Below, piece by piece: positions 1-7,228 of a DNA stretch of 64,000 bases; the first letter of the stretch is position 1, and each line of letters opens with the position of its first letter. The DNA comes from CAKRJP01 sp963634745 (GTDB lineage Bacteria; Bacillota; Clostridia; Lachnospirales; Lachnospiraceae): assembly GCA_963634745.1 (NCBI GenBank), contig CAVHCX010000013.1:14022-78021 (forward strand), written 5' to 3'. The notes beneath the pieces are model-generated. The model was not told where the DNA came from, ran no database searches, and saw nothing but the letters and a program-made list of their open reading frames with translations. A program made the position numbers and the translations under genes.

Positions 1-1
1 T

Positions 2-895
2 AATAAGAGTGCATCCGGCTATGAGTCCTGTGTGGTTGGTGAAAATAATCTGACGGATTATGATGCGATGAAGGCGGTTGCCCTCCTAAAAAACAAGTTA
101 AAAAAAGCAGGAAAAGCCATTGATATGACGGAATCTGGAGAAGAGCAGGTGTTACGACGCCTGACGCGTAAGATATATCAGATAAATGCAGTCGAATTTG
201 GCAACGAAACAAAGATTGACAGAGGAACACTCACGATAAAACGTGGAATAGAACAGCCTTATCTGGCAATGGAACCGCGGATTAAAAATGTGAAAGTGCA
301 GATTCTTCATCCGGGTGAAAATGATTTTTTTGTAAATTCAAATCTGGATTATTCGCCAATTGCATGTAAAGTACGCGGAGAACTGGGAGAGGGAGTAACG
401 AATCTTATTTCCGGGGTTACTGTGATGATAACGGGTGTTGAGGATAAAAGTGGATTTCAGCCATCCAACATTGGATCGTCAGAGGGGATTTTTAAGGAGC
501 AGGTTGTTCTGGACAGGGCCGGAACACCGGCATCTGATGATTACATCCTTCATGTGGATGTCTTGTTTGAGGAAGGCGAAGGAAGAACTGCGGAAGGGAT
601 TAGGGCAGCGCATCGGTTGACGGACCGAATTGTGCAGGAGATACGAAAAGTTCTTGTTAAAGTGGACAATATGCCATATACAAGGGAAGAACTGAGGGAT
701 GAATCTAAGCCGGGAAGAAGAAAAGTAATACTCGTTAAGATTGTATCCGGACTTGGAAATATGTATGATACAGCAATGTTTCCGTATGAGCCGGCGGGAT
801 TCCTTGGAAGTCATAATATGATGGAGTCTAAAAATATACCCTATGTGATTACGCCGAATCAATGCAGAGATGGTGTGATCCACTCACTTTTATAA
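2..895 (+). CDS. Glycine/proline reductase component-B family protein (GrdE/PrdA/PrdD-like), 5'-truncated
   Basis: The reading frame is open to the left edge of the window, so only the C-terminal part (about 297 residues) is present; the GTG at 32 is unlikely to be the true start. The C-terminus, with a basic KVILVK strand, a GNMYDTAMFPYEPAGFLG segment and a final DGVIH, resembles the selenoenzyme component-B/D-proline reductase proprotein family of Stickland-fermenting clostridia (amino-acid reduction by pyruvoyl enzymes). I see no obvious Cys-containing pyruvoyl cleavage motif in the visible part, which would fit a PrdD/PrdE-like paralogue better than a catalytic PrdA or GrdE. The visible fragment is, however, already longer than I expect for PrdD. 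The family is fairly certain, the subgroup is not. About 70 nt separate it from the next gene. Confidence 0.6.
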   Translation, partial: NKSASGYESCVVGENNLTDYDAMKAVALLKNKLKKAGKAIDMTESGEEQVLRRLTRKIYQINAVEFGNETKIDRGTLTIKRGIEQPYLAMEPRIKNVKVQILHPGENDFFVNSNLDYSPIACKVRGELGEGVTNLISGVTVMITGVEDKSGFQPSNIGSSEGIFKEQVVLDRAGTPASDDYILHVDVLFEEGEGRTAEGIRAAHRLTDRIVQEIRKVLVKVDNMPYTREELRDESKPGRRKVILVKIVSGLGNMYDTAMFPYEPAGFLGSHNMMESKNIPYVITPNQCRDGVIHSLL

Positions 896-965
896 TAATC
901 AGACATAGGTACTGAATGAGATGACGGATAACATTGAAATGAAAGCCACATAACAGGAGGTTCAT

Positions 966-1802
966 ATGGATATAACAAAAGAAAAGCTTCAGCATGTATT
1001 AGATGCTATTAACGAAAACATTTTTTATAAAGATACAGAAGGACGATATACACTAGCTTCACATGTTTGTAGTATGTTAAACAGTGATGGAGATCCGGAT
1101 TTTACCATATTGGGGAAAACTGATATGGAGATACAGCCGGATAAGGCGCTGGGGAAAAAGTTCTACGAAGAGGACATGCGAATTGTCAAAACTGGTGAGA
1201 GCTTAAAATATATCGAGGAAATGCAGTTTGGAGAGGATGTTTATTATTACGAGATTACAAAGAATCCTGTAATAGATAACGATGGAAATATAATGGGGAT
1301 TGTCGGTGTTATTAAAGATATGACCGAATTATTAAAACTCCAGAAACAGCTTGAACATTATAACATTACTGACATGATGACGCAGACTTTTAACAGATCA
1401 TATTATGAGTCTGGCAAATATAAGGAAGATTTGAAGTATCCTGTTTGTGTTGTTATGGCCGATGTCAATAATTTAAAGTACTATAACGATCATTACGGAC
1501 ACAAAGAAGGCGATGTATTGATCAAAACAATTGTAAATAACATGCAGCGTTATTTAAGAATTGAAGATCGTATGATCCGCATGGGAGGCGATGAGTTCCT
1601 CATTTTACTGCAGAATTGCAATGAGAAGAACGGAAACGAGATTATTGAACAGATCAAATCAGCAGAATCAAAACTGAAGTTGCAGGACATTATAATTGGA
1701 ACATCCTATGGAAGCTGTGTGGCTGATAATGAGGATGAACTGAAGCAGGCGATTGAGCGGGCTGATGAAGAAATGTATATCAATAAAAGAAAAGGGAAGT
1801 AA
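966..1802 (+). CDS. PAS-GGDEF diguanylate cyclase
   Basis: 278 residues without a membrane segment or signal peptide. Residues about 5-120 form a PAS domain: the FYKDTEGRY and GIVGVIKDMTE segments are typical of PAS with its C-terminal linker. Residues about 125-278 are a GGDEF domain with an intact signature at residues 207-211 in the context RMGGDEFLILL, so diguanylate cyclase activity (2 GTP to c-di-GMP) is expected. A DVNNLKYYNDHYGH segment matches the conserved metal/substrate region. A strong AGGAGG lies just upstream of the ATG. It is a soluble, ligand-sensing cyclase; the ligand is unknown. Nothing in the neighbourhood names its target. Confidence 0.9.
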   Translation: MDITKEKLQHVLDAINENIFYKDTEGRYTLASHVCSMLNSDGDPDFTILGKTDMEIQPDKALGKKFYEEDMRIVKTGESLKYIEEMQFGEDVYYYEITKNPVIDNDGNIMGIVGVIKDMTELLKLQKQLEHYNITDMMTQTFNRSYYESGKYKEDLKYPVCVVMADVNNLKYYNDHYGHKEGDVLIKTIVNNMQRYLRIEDRMIRMGGDEFLILLQNCNEKNGNEIIEQIKSAESKLKLQDIIIGTSYGSCVADNEDELKQAIERADEEMYINKRKGK

Positions 1803-1949
1803 GCACTCAATCATGAGTACCTGTTAATTCCTAGCGTTTTTTGCAATAATACTCCCAAAAGAAAAACATGATTTCGGGCGATTTGCGCGATTCGTGTTTG
1901 TAGATAGAGAAAGAATCCAGGCAGGCTTTTGGGAAGATAGGTATAGCAC

Positions 1950-4934
1950 ATGAATAATTTAGATAAAATGCGAGCAGGCTTTGAAACTGCATATATTGAC
2001 GGCGCGGTAGTTTCTAACAAGAGCTACCGGCCGCAATTTGTTTTCAACAATCATAAGGAAGGAAAGAAAGTACTCTCATCCATAGAGGATGAGCTTTTGT
2101 CTTGCGATCAATTCCAGATCAGTGTCGCATTTATCACCATGAGTGGTCTGACCCCACTCCTTCAAACCTTGCAGGAGCTTGAAAAGAGAAATGTTCGAGG
2201 CCAAATTCTAACAACGAATTATCTGAATTTCAGTGAGCCAAGAGCCCTAAAGAAACTTCATGAGCTATCAAATATTACTCTCAAAATGTACGACACAGAG
2301 GCTGCGGAGAATGGCTTTCATACAAAGGGCTATATTTTCCGGAAGGAAGAAATCTATCGTATCATTATCGGAAGTTCTAATATTACAAGTGCTGCGCTTA
2401 CCAAGAACAAAGAGTGGAATACCAAGCTGATTTCAACAGACCAGGGGGAACTTGTGAGGGAAATTCTTGCAGAGTTCAATGCATTATGGGATTCTGAGTT
2501 TTCCTTAAACTTTGATGATTTTTATGAAAAATATTGTACAAGATATGAGATCATCCGGCACCAGAGAGAGTTGGCTAGGCAGGAGGAGATTACATCTCTT
2601 GAGCAGTATAAGTTGCAGCCTAACAGCATGCAGGTTGGCTTTATTGCAAATCTAAAAAAGATTCTTGAGGCGGGGGAAGACCGCGCCCTTCTTATTTCTG
2701 CAACAGGTACCGGGAAAACCTATGCATCTGCCTTTGCCATGAGAGAGCTTGGCTTTAAGAGGGTCTTGTTTTTGGTACACCGGGGGCAGTTGGCCAGGCA
2801 GACGAAAGTGTCCTATGAAAAGGTATTTTCCAAGTCTGTGACCATGGGCTTAGTCGGTGCCGGCCACCTTGATTATGATGCGGATTATGTATTTGCGACT
2901 GTGCAGACCCTAAACCGTGATGAACATTTGCTTCAGTATGAAAAGGATGCCTTTGACTGTATTGTATTAGACGAAGCGCACCATGTGCCGGCAGATACTT
3001 ACCAGAAGATTATGAAGCATTTTACGCCCAAGCTATGGCTTGGAATGACGGCTACTCCTGATAAGCGTGATGATAATATAGAAGGCAGAAATGTTTATGA
3101 GATGTTTCATTATCAGATCGCATATGAGATTCGCTTGCAGCAGGCAATGGAGGAGAACCTCCTTTGTCCCTTTCATTACTTTGGAATCAGTGATTTGACG
3201 ATTATCGGTGATCAGCAGGATGGTCACCTGGATTTTTCGGTGCTTACCAGCGATGAGCGCCTAAGGCACATCATCCGGCAGGCGGATTATTACGGCTACA
3301 GTGGCGATAAGGTGAAGGGGCTTGTCTTTTGCAGCAGCATTAAGGAGACCGAAGAATTATCAGCCAGATTTAATGCGCAGATCAATCCTTCCACCGGACA
3401 AAAGTTTAGAACGATTGCGCTAAATGGAAGCGCTTCAGAGACTGACAGGCAGAATGCCTTTGAACGCCTGGCTATGAATGAGATGGATGGGACAGAAGAG
3501 TGCCAGCCCTTGGATTATATCTTCTCTGTTGAAATTCTGAACGAGGGTGTGGACATTGTGGAGGTAAATCAGGTAATCATGCTCCGGCCCACACAGTCTC
3601 CGATTGTATTTATTCAGCAGTTGGGACGAGGTCTTAGGAAGGCGGACGGAAAAGAGTATGTTGTTATCTTGGATTTTATCGGGAATTATGCAAATAATTT
3701 TATGATCCCTATTGCTCTGTCGGGGGATAGAACTTATAACAAGGACAATATTCGCAGGTATATCACGGAAGGCGACCGGGTGATTCCGGGAGCATCTACG
3801 GTACATTTTGACGAGATCAGCAGAAAGAAGATTTTTGCAGCGGTGGATCATGCAAATTTCAGCGATATCAAATTGATTAAGGAGAATTATAGCAAGCTTA
3901 AGAATAAGCTTGGCCGTATTCCGAGACTCCAGGATTTTGATGATTACGGTGAGATGGACCTTATACGCATTTTTGATAATAATAGCCTGGGCTCATACTA
4001 CAAATTTTTAAGAAAGTATGAGAAGGAATATAAGATCTGTCTGTCCGAAGATGAGGAAAAGATCATTGAATTTGTTTCAAAAAAGCTAGCCAGCGGAAAA
4101 AGAATCCAGGAGCTTCAGATGCTGCGGAGAATCTTGGCCTATGCCAGGGGAATGTTCGGTCAGGGCCTGTTTGCAGGACTTTCCCGGGATATGAGGGAAT
4201 ATGGAAAGTCAGTAAGTAAGGAGCAGCAGGAAAATCTTGTGCAGGTTATGACCAACGAATTTCCCGCCGGTGTGAGTAAAAAGACCTATTTGCAATGTGT
4301 ATTCATCGAAGAGGATGGAAATGATTATAAGCCTGCGAAGACATTTTTGCAGATGTTAAAAAATGACGATTTTTACGCTGTTTTAAAGGAGCTGGTGGAC
4401 TTTGGAGTCAGCCGCTATAAAAGAGATTATAAAGACACATATGACCAAACAGACCTGGTCTTATATCAGAAGTATACTTATGAGGATGTTTGCCGTTTGT
4501 TAAATTGGGAACACAATGAGGTCCCCTTGAATATCGGAGGATATAAGTTCGATAAAAAGACGAGGACTTTCCCGGTCTTTATCAATTACGATAAGGATGA
4601 GAACATCAGTGATACAACAAAGTATGAGGACCATTTTGTTCCTGGCTCCCGAGAACGCTTGATTGCTATTTCCAAGTCGGGGCGGAGCCTGCAATCCGAA
4701 GATATTCAGAATTTTCTGCATGCAAGAGAACGCAATATACAGGTGGAGCTCTTTATAAGAAAAAACAAGGATGATAAGATTTCCAAGGAGTTTTATTACC
4801 TGGGTCATATGACGGCAAGTGGAAAGACCAAGGAATTTACAATGCCAAATACAAAGAAAACTGCGGTGGAAATCGAGTGGATCTTGGATGTCCCTGTTCG
4901 GGAGGATATCTATGGATACATTGTCAATGCATAA
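1950..4934 (+). CDS. PLD-nuclease/DEAH helicase with C-terminal DUF3427-like region
   Basis: 994-residue three-part protein. Residues about 40-190 are a phospholipase D-type nuclease domain, with H124-x-K126 in FHTKGYIF followed by IIGSSNITSAAL. Residues about 215-620 are a superfamily 2 helicase core: Walker A ATGTGKT at 251-257, DEAH at 341-344, and motif VI QQLGRGLRKA near 555-565. The C-terminal about 350 residues match the DUF3427 type found in this architecture. Such proteins are restriction- or repair-like ATPases acting on nucleic acid; the substrate is not established. A Nudix hydrolase starts 9 nt downstream, an arrangement I know for this family. The start has only a weak ribosome site; the ATG at 1968 is an alternative. 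Confidence 0.88.
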   Translation: MNNLDKMRAGFETAYIDGAVVSNKSYRPQFVFNNHKEGKKVLSSIEDELLSCDQFQISVAFITMSGLTPLLQTLQELEKRNVRGQILTTNYLNFSEPRALKKLHELSNITLKMYDTEAAENGFHTKGYIFRKEEIYRIIIGSSNITSAALTKNKEWNTKLISTDQGELVREILAEFNALWDSEFSLNFDDFYEKYCTRYEIIRHQRELARQEEITSLEQYKLQPNSMQVGFIANLKKILEAGEDRALLISATGTGKTYASAFAMRELGFKRVLFLVHRGQLARQTKVSYEKVFSKSVTMGLVGAGHLDYDADYVFATVQTLNRDEHLLQYEKDAFDCIVLDEAHHVPADTYQKIMKHFTPKLWLGMTATPDKRDDNIEGRNVYEMFHYQIAYEIRLQQAMEENLLCPFHYFGISDLTIIGDQQDGHLDFSVLTSDERLRHIIRQADYYGYSGDKVKGLVFCSSIKETEELSARFNAQINPSTGQKFRTIALNGSASETDRQNAFERLAMNEMDGTEECQPLDYIFSVEILNEGVDIVEVNQVIMLRPTQSPIVFIQQLGRGLRKADGKEYVVILDFIGNYANNFMIPIALSGDRTYNKDNIRRYITEGDRVIPGASTVHFDEISRKKIFAAVDHANFSDIKLIKENYSKLKNKLGRIPRLQDFDDYGEMDLIRIFDNNSLGSYYKFLRKYEKEYKICLSEDEEKIIEFVSKKLASGKRIQELQMLRRILAYARGMFGQGLFAGLSRDMREYGKSVSKEQQENLVQVMTNEFPAGVSKKTYLQCVFIEEDGNDYKPAKTFLQMLKNDDFYAVLKELVDFGVSRYKRDYKDTYDQTDLVLYQKYTYEDVCRLLNWEHNEVPLNIGGYKFDKKTRTFPVFINYDKDENISDTTKYEDHFVPGSRERLIAISKSGRSLQSEDIQNFLHARERNIQVELFIRKNKDDKISKEFYYLGHMTASGKTKEFTMPNTKKTAVEIEWILDVPVREDIYGYIVNA

Positions 4935-4943
4935 GGAGAGAAA

Positions 4944-5348
4944 ATGAAAACGATCAGAGTAGTCGCGGCCGTTATCAAGGCCGTAAATGAAAATGGAGAA
5001 CTGATTATTTTTGCGACACAGCGAGGATATGGTGAATTTAAGGGTGACTGGGAGTTCCCGGGAGGAAAGATTGAAGCCGGGGAAAGTCCTAAAGAAGCCA
5101 TCCGGCGTGAGATCATGGAAGAGCTTGATACAGAGATTGCGGTTGGAGAATTGATAGATACCATTGAATATGATTATCCGACCTTTCATCTCTCCATGGA
5201 TTGTTTTTGGTGTGAGATTGTAAAGGGGGATTTGGTCTTAAAGGAGCATGAGGATGCCAAATGGTTGACCAAGGAAGAGCTTGACGAAGTGAATTGGCTG
5301 CCGGCCGATTGGAGCCTTATTAGAAAAATAGCACAGGGCGAGGAATAA
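4944..5348 (+). CDS. Nudix (deoxy)nucleoside triphosphate pyrophosphohydrolase, MutT-like
   Basis: 134-residue single-domain Nudix hydrolase. The Nudix box at residues about 41-63 follows G-x5-E-x7-R-E-U-x-E-E exactly (GKIEAGE, then REIMEE); the usual Gly after EE is replaced by LD. The GDWEFPGGK lead-in is typical of MutT/CTP-pyrophosphohydrolase types, which hydrolyse NTPs or dNTPs to NMP plus pyrophosphate. AGGAGA sits directly before the ATG, 9 nt after the helicase stop, so the two are almost certainly co-translated. A role in sanitising damaged nucleotides or in adjusting a nucleotide signal for the helicase are both possible. Confidence 0.9.
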   Translation: MKTIRVVAAVIKAVNENGELIIFATQRGYGEFKGDWEFPGGKIEAGESPKEAIRREIMEELDTEIAVGELIDTIEYDYPTFHLSMDCFWCEIVKGDLVLKEHEDAKWLTKEELDEVNWLPADWSLIRKIAQGEE

Positions 5349-5352
5349 AGAG

Positions 5353-5670
5353 ATGAGAAAGAAATCAGGATATAGCAAAGAGGGAATATTTGGCAAGATT
5401 ACGCACTATGATGAAAAGGGTCACAAGATTGGAGAGAGCCGGCCGAAAATTTTTGGAGGCTACGATAATTATGATGCAAAGGGGAAGAAGATCGGTGAGA
5501 GCCGCCCCAAAATCCTTGGTGGAATGGATCATTATGACAACCGTGGACATAAAATAGGCTCCACCACTCCGGGAATCTTTTGCGAGGCAAATCACTATGA
5601 TAAGAAAGGGCGAAAAACCGGCCACAGTGATCCGAGATTATTTGATGGTTGGGATCACTACGATGATTGA
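5353..5670 (+). CDS. Small protein of five 21-residue tandem repeats
   Basis: 105 residues built almost wholly from about five tandem 21-residue units with consensus I-F-G-G-x-x-H-Y-D-x-K-G-x-K-I-G-E-S-R-P-K. Units begin near residues 12, 33, 54 and 75, and a partial unit near 96 ends in HYDD. No signal peptide, Cys pair or membrane segment. The HYDxKGxKxGxS pattern recalls beta-hairpin repeats of the MORN or YD type, but I do not recognise a named family. It starts 4 nt after the Nudix stop, so it probably belongs to that operon. Repeats are visible at DNA level as 63-nt units. Function unknown; the regular pattern suggests a binding scaffold. Confidence 0.7.
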   Translation: MRKKSGYSKEGIFGKITHYDEKGHKIGESRPKIFGGYDNYDAKGKKIGESRPKILGGMDHYDNRGHKIGSTTPGIFCEANHYDKKGRKTGHSDPRLFDGWDHYDD

Positions 5671-5716
5671 ATCTGAATTTGTGTAAAAGGATATGTGATA
5701 GGTCTTCTACTCGTGG

Positions 5717-5722
5717 TATACT
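5717..5722 (+). promoter_or_regulatory. Possible -10 element upstream of the NapH-like gene
   Basis: TATACT lies in the 80-nt gap between the repeat protein and the NapH-like gene, 28 nt before its ATG. The -35 position (TGTGAT, about 17 nt upstream) is poor. It suggests that the downstream carbohydrate-linked run can be transcribed separately from the helicase genes. Confidence 0.3.
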
Positions 5723-5750
5723 TTGCTTATTATCGATAGGAGAAATATAT

Positions 5751-6578
5751 ATGGACACAAAACGAAAATGGCATATTCCTTTTGCAATATGGCTGGTATT
5801 TGAGACGGTTGCTATAAGCCTTTGGCTTACAAAGGATAATCTGTTTTATCTTTTGAATTTCAGTTATATCGGAACATCTATCTCAGTGGGCCTTCTGCTC
5901 TTTCAATTTAATTATAAATATGCACGCAGAACGGTTCAGCTTTTAGTAGGCTTGTATATGCTTATTTATCTTGGACTTATCTGTCAGGAGAATATGCAGA
6001 TTGAGGGATTCTGGTATTATCTGTTTACAGGAGTCTTTGAAGCGGCCACCATTCATTATGCCGTGGCTAAGATATTCGGGCCCCTGCTCTTTGGAAGAGG
6101 TTGGTGCGGATATGCCTGCTGGACGGCCATGGTCTTGGATTTTTTGCCATATAAAAGTCCGACTGCAGAAAGAAAAAGGATAGGCTTTATTAGATATATT
6201 ACTTTTGTCCTATCCTTTGTTTTTGTTGCAGCTCTTTTTATGAGCCATACAGGCAATATGGAAAGAATCATGTTTATAGCATTTATTGTCGGAAATATCC
6301 TATATTATGCGGTAGGGATCTTGTTGGCCTTTATATGTAAGGATAACAGGGCCTTTTGTAAATATGTCTGTCCTATAACGGTTTTTCTAAAACCTATGAG
6401 CTACTTTGCTTTACTTAGGATCAAATGTGATAAGGAAAGCTGTATTTCCTGTGGAAAGTGCAAGAAAGTATGTCCCATGAATGTGGATATAACGGATAAT
6501 TCAAGAAAAAGAAAAAATGGGACAGAATGCATTTTATGCATGGAATGCGTCAAGGCATGTCCACGAAAAGCCCTATAA
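5751..6578 (+). CDS. NapH/NosR/YccM-like 4Fe-4S membrane protein
   Basis: 275 residues from the ATG at 5751, chosen over an upstream in-frame start at 5667 because AGGAGA lies 7 nt before it. Five or six hydrophobic segments span residues about 10-230, with WCGYACW and FCKYVCP motifs on the cytoplasmic side as in NapH/NosR polyferredoxins. The C-terminus carries two clusters, CISCGKCKKVCP and CILCMECVKACP. Such proteins move electrons between quinol or flavin and soluble ferredoxin partners. No nap, nos or rnf genes are nearby, so the partner is unknown. It begins a run of genes spaced by 11-39 nt. Confidence 0.85.
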   Translation: MDTKRKWHIPFAIWLVFETVAISLWLTKDNLFYLLNFSYIGTSISVGLLLFQFNYKYARRTVQLLVGLYMLIYLGLICQENMQIEGFWYYLFTGVFEAATIHYAVAKIFGPLLFGRGWCGYACWTAMVLDFLPYKSPTAERKRIGFIRYITFVLSFVFVAALFMSHTGNMERIMFIAFIVGNILYYAVGILLAFICKDNRAFCKYVCPITVFLKPMSYFALLRIKCDKESCISCGKCKKVCPMNVDITDNSRKRKNGTECILCMECVKACPRKAL

Positions 6579-6596
6579 GATACAAGGAGACGGAAG

Positions 6597-7217
6597 ATGA
6601 AGAACCCACTACACTATCAAATTTCAGAATGCGATTGCGGCCCAACTTCTATGTTAAATGCAATTAGCTTTCTTTTTGATCGGGAGGATATTCCACCGGA
6701 GATTATACGTAATGTCATGCTATACTGCCTGGATTGCTACAGCGCAGAAGGGGTGCCCGGGCAGAGCGGGACCTCCCGTATGGCCATGATGTTTTTGTCA
6801 AATTGGTTAAATGAATTTGGTAAGATCGGAAGACTGTCCATAAACAGTAGCTACCTGTCCGGGAAGGATGTATATCTCGGCGAGAGCAGCCGGATCAATG
6901 ATATCCTGCGAAGAGGTGGCGCGGTTGTAGTCAGACTCTTTTTGGACGAATGGCATTATGTGACCCTAACCGGAATCCAGGATGATAAGATTAAAATGTT
7001 TGATCCCTATTATTGGACGGAAGCCTATGAAGAGAAGGATATAGAGATACATATGGATCGGCCCATGGAATATAATCGTATTGTACCGGAGAAGTATTTT
7101 AATCAGGACCAAGAAAGCTTATATGCCTTAGGGCCGGTGGATGGAAGAGAGGCGGTTCTTTTGTCCAATAAAGAGACCCTTTTGACACCGGAAAAAACGA
7201 TTGAGTATTTTATATAA
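6597..7217 (+). CDS. C39-like papain-fold protein
   Basis: 206 residues, no signal peptide. Near the N-terminus Q8 and C14 lie in QISECDCGPTS, the oxyanion-hole Gln and nucleophile arrangement of C39 peptidases. H120 (EWHYVTLTG) and D136 (KMFDPYYW) complete a plausible triad. C39 domains normally cleave double-glycine leader peptides inside ABC transporters; here the domain is free-standing with no transporter or peptide gene beside it. Stand-alone C39-like proteins are common in Lachnospiraceae and mostly uncharacterised. It lies 18 nt after the NapH-like gene and 11 nt before the alpha-galactosidase. Confidence 0.75.
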   Translation: MKNPLHYQISECDCGPTSMLNAISFLFDREDIPPEIIRNVMLYCLDCYSAEGVPGQSGTSRMAMMFLSNWLNEFGKIGRLSINSSYLSGKDVYLGESSRINDILRRGGAVVVRLFLDEWHYVTLTGIQDDKIKMFDPYYWTEAYEEKDIEIHMDRPMEYNRIVPEKYFNQDQESLYALGPVDGREAVLLSNKETLLTPEKTIEYFI

Positions 7218-7228
7218 GGAGAAGCGCG

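Noticed and set aside
4500..5189. 229-codon minus-strand frame across the helicase/Nudix junction
   Set aside because: It is antisense to two genes with intact catalytic motifs and has no family resemblance or ribosome site.
5667..5750. Longer N-terminus for the NapH-like protein
   Set aside because: The extra 28 residues lack a ribosome site, and AGGAGA directly precedes the ATG at 5751.
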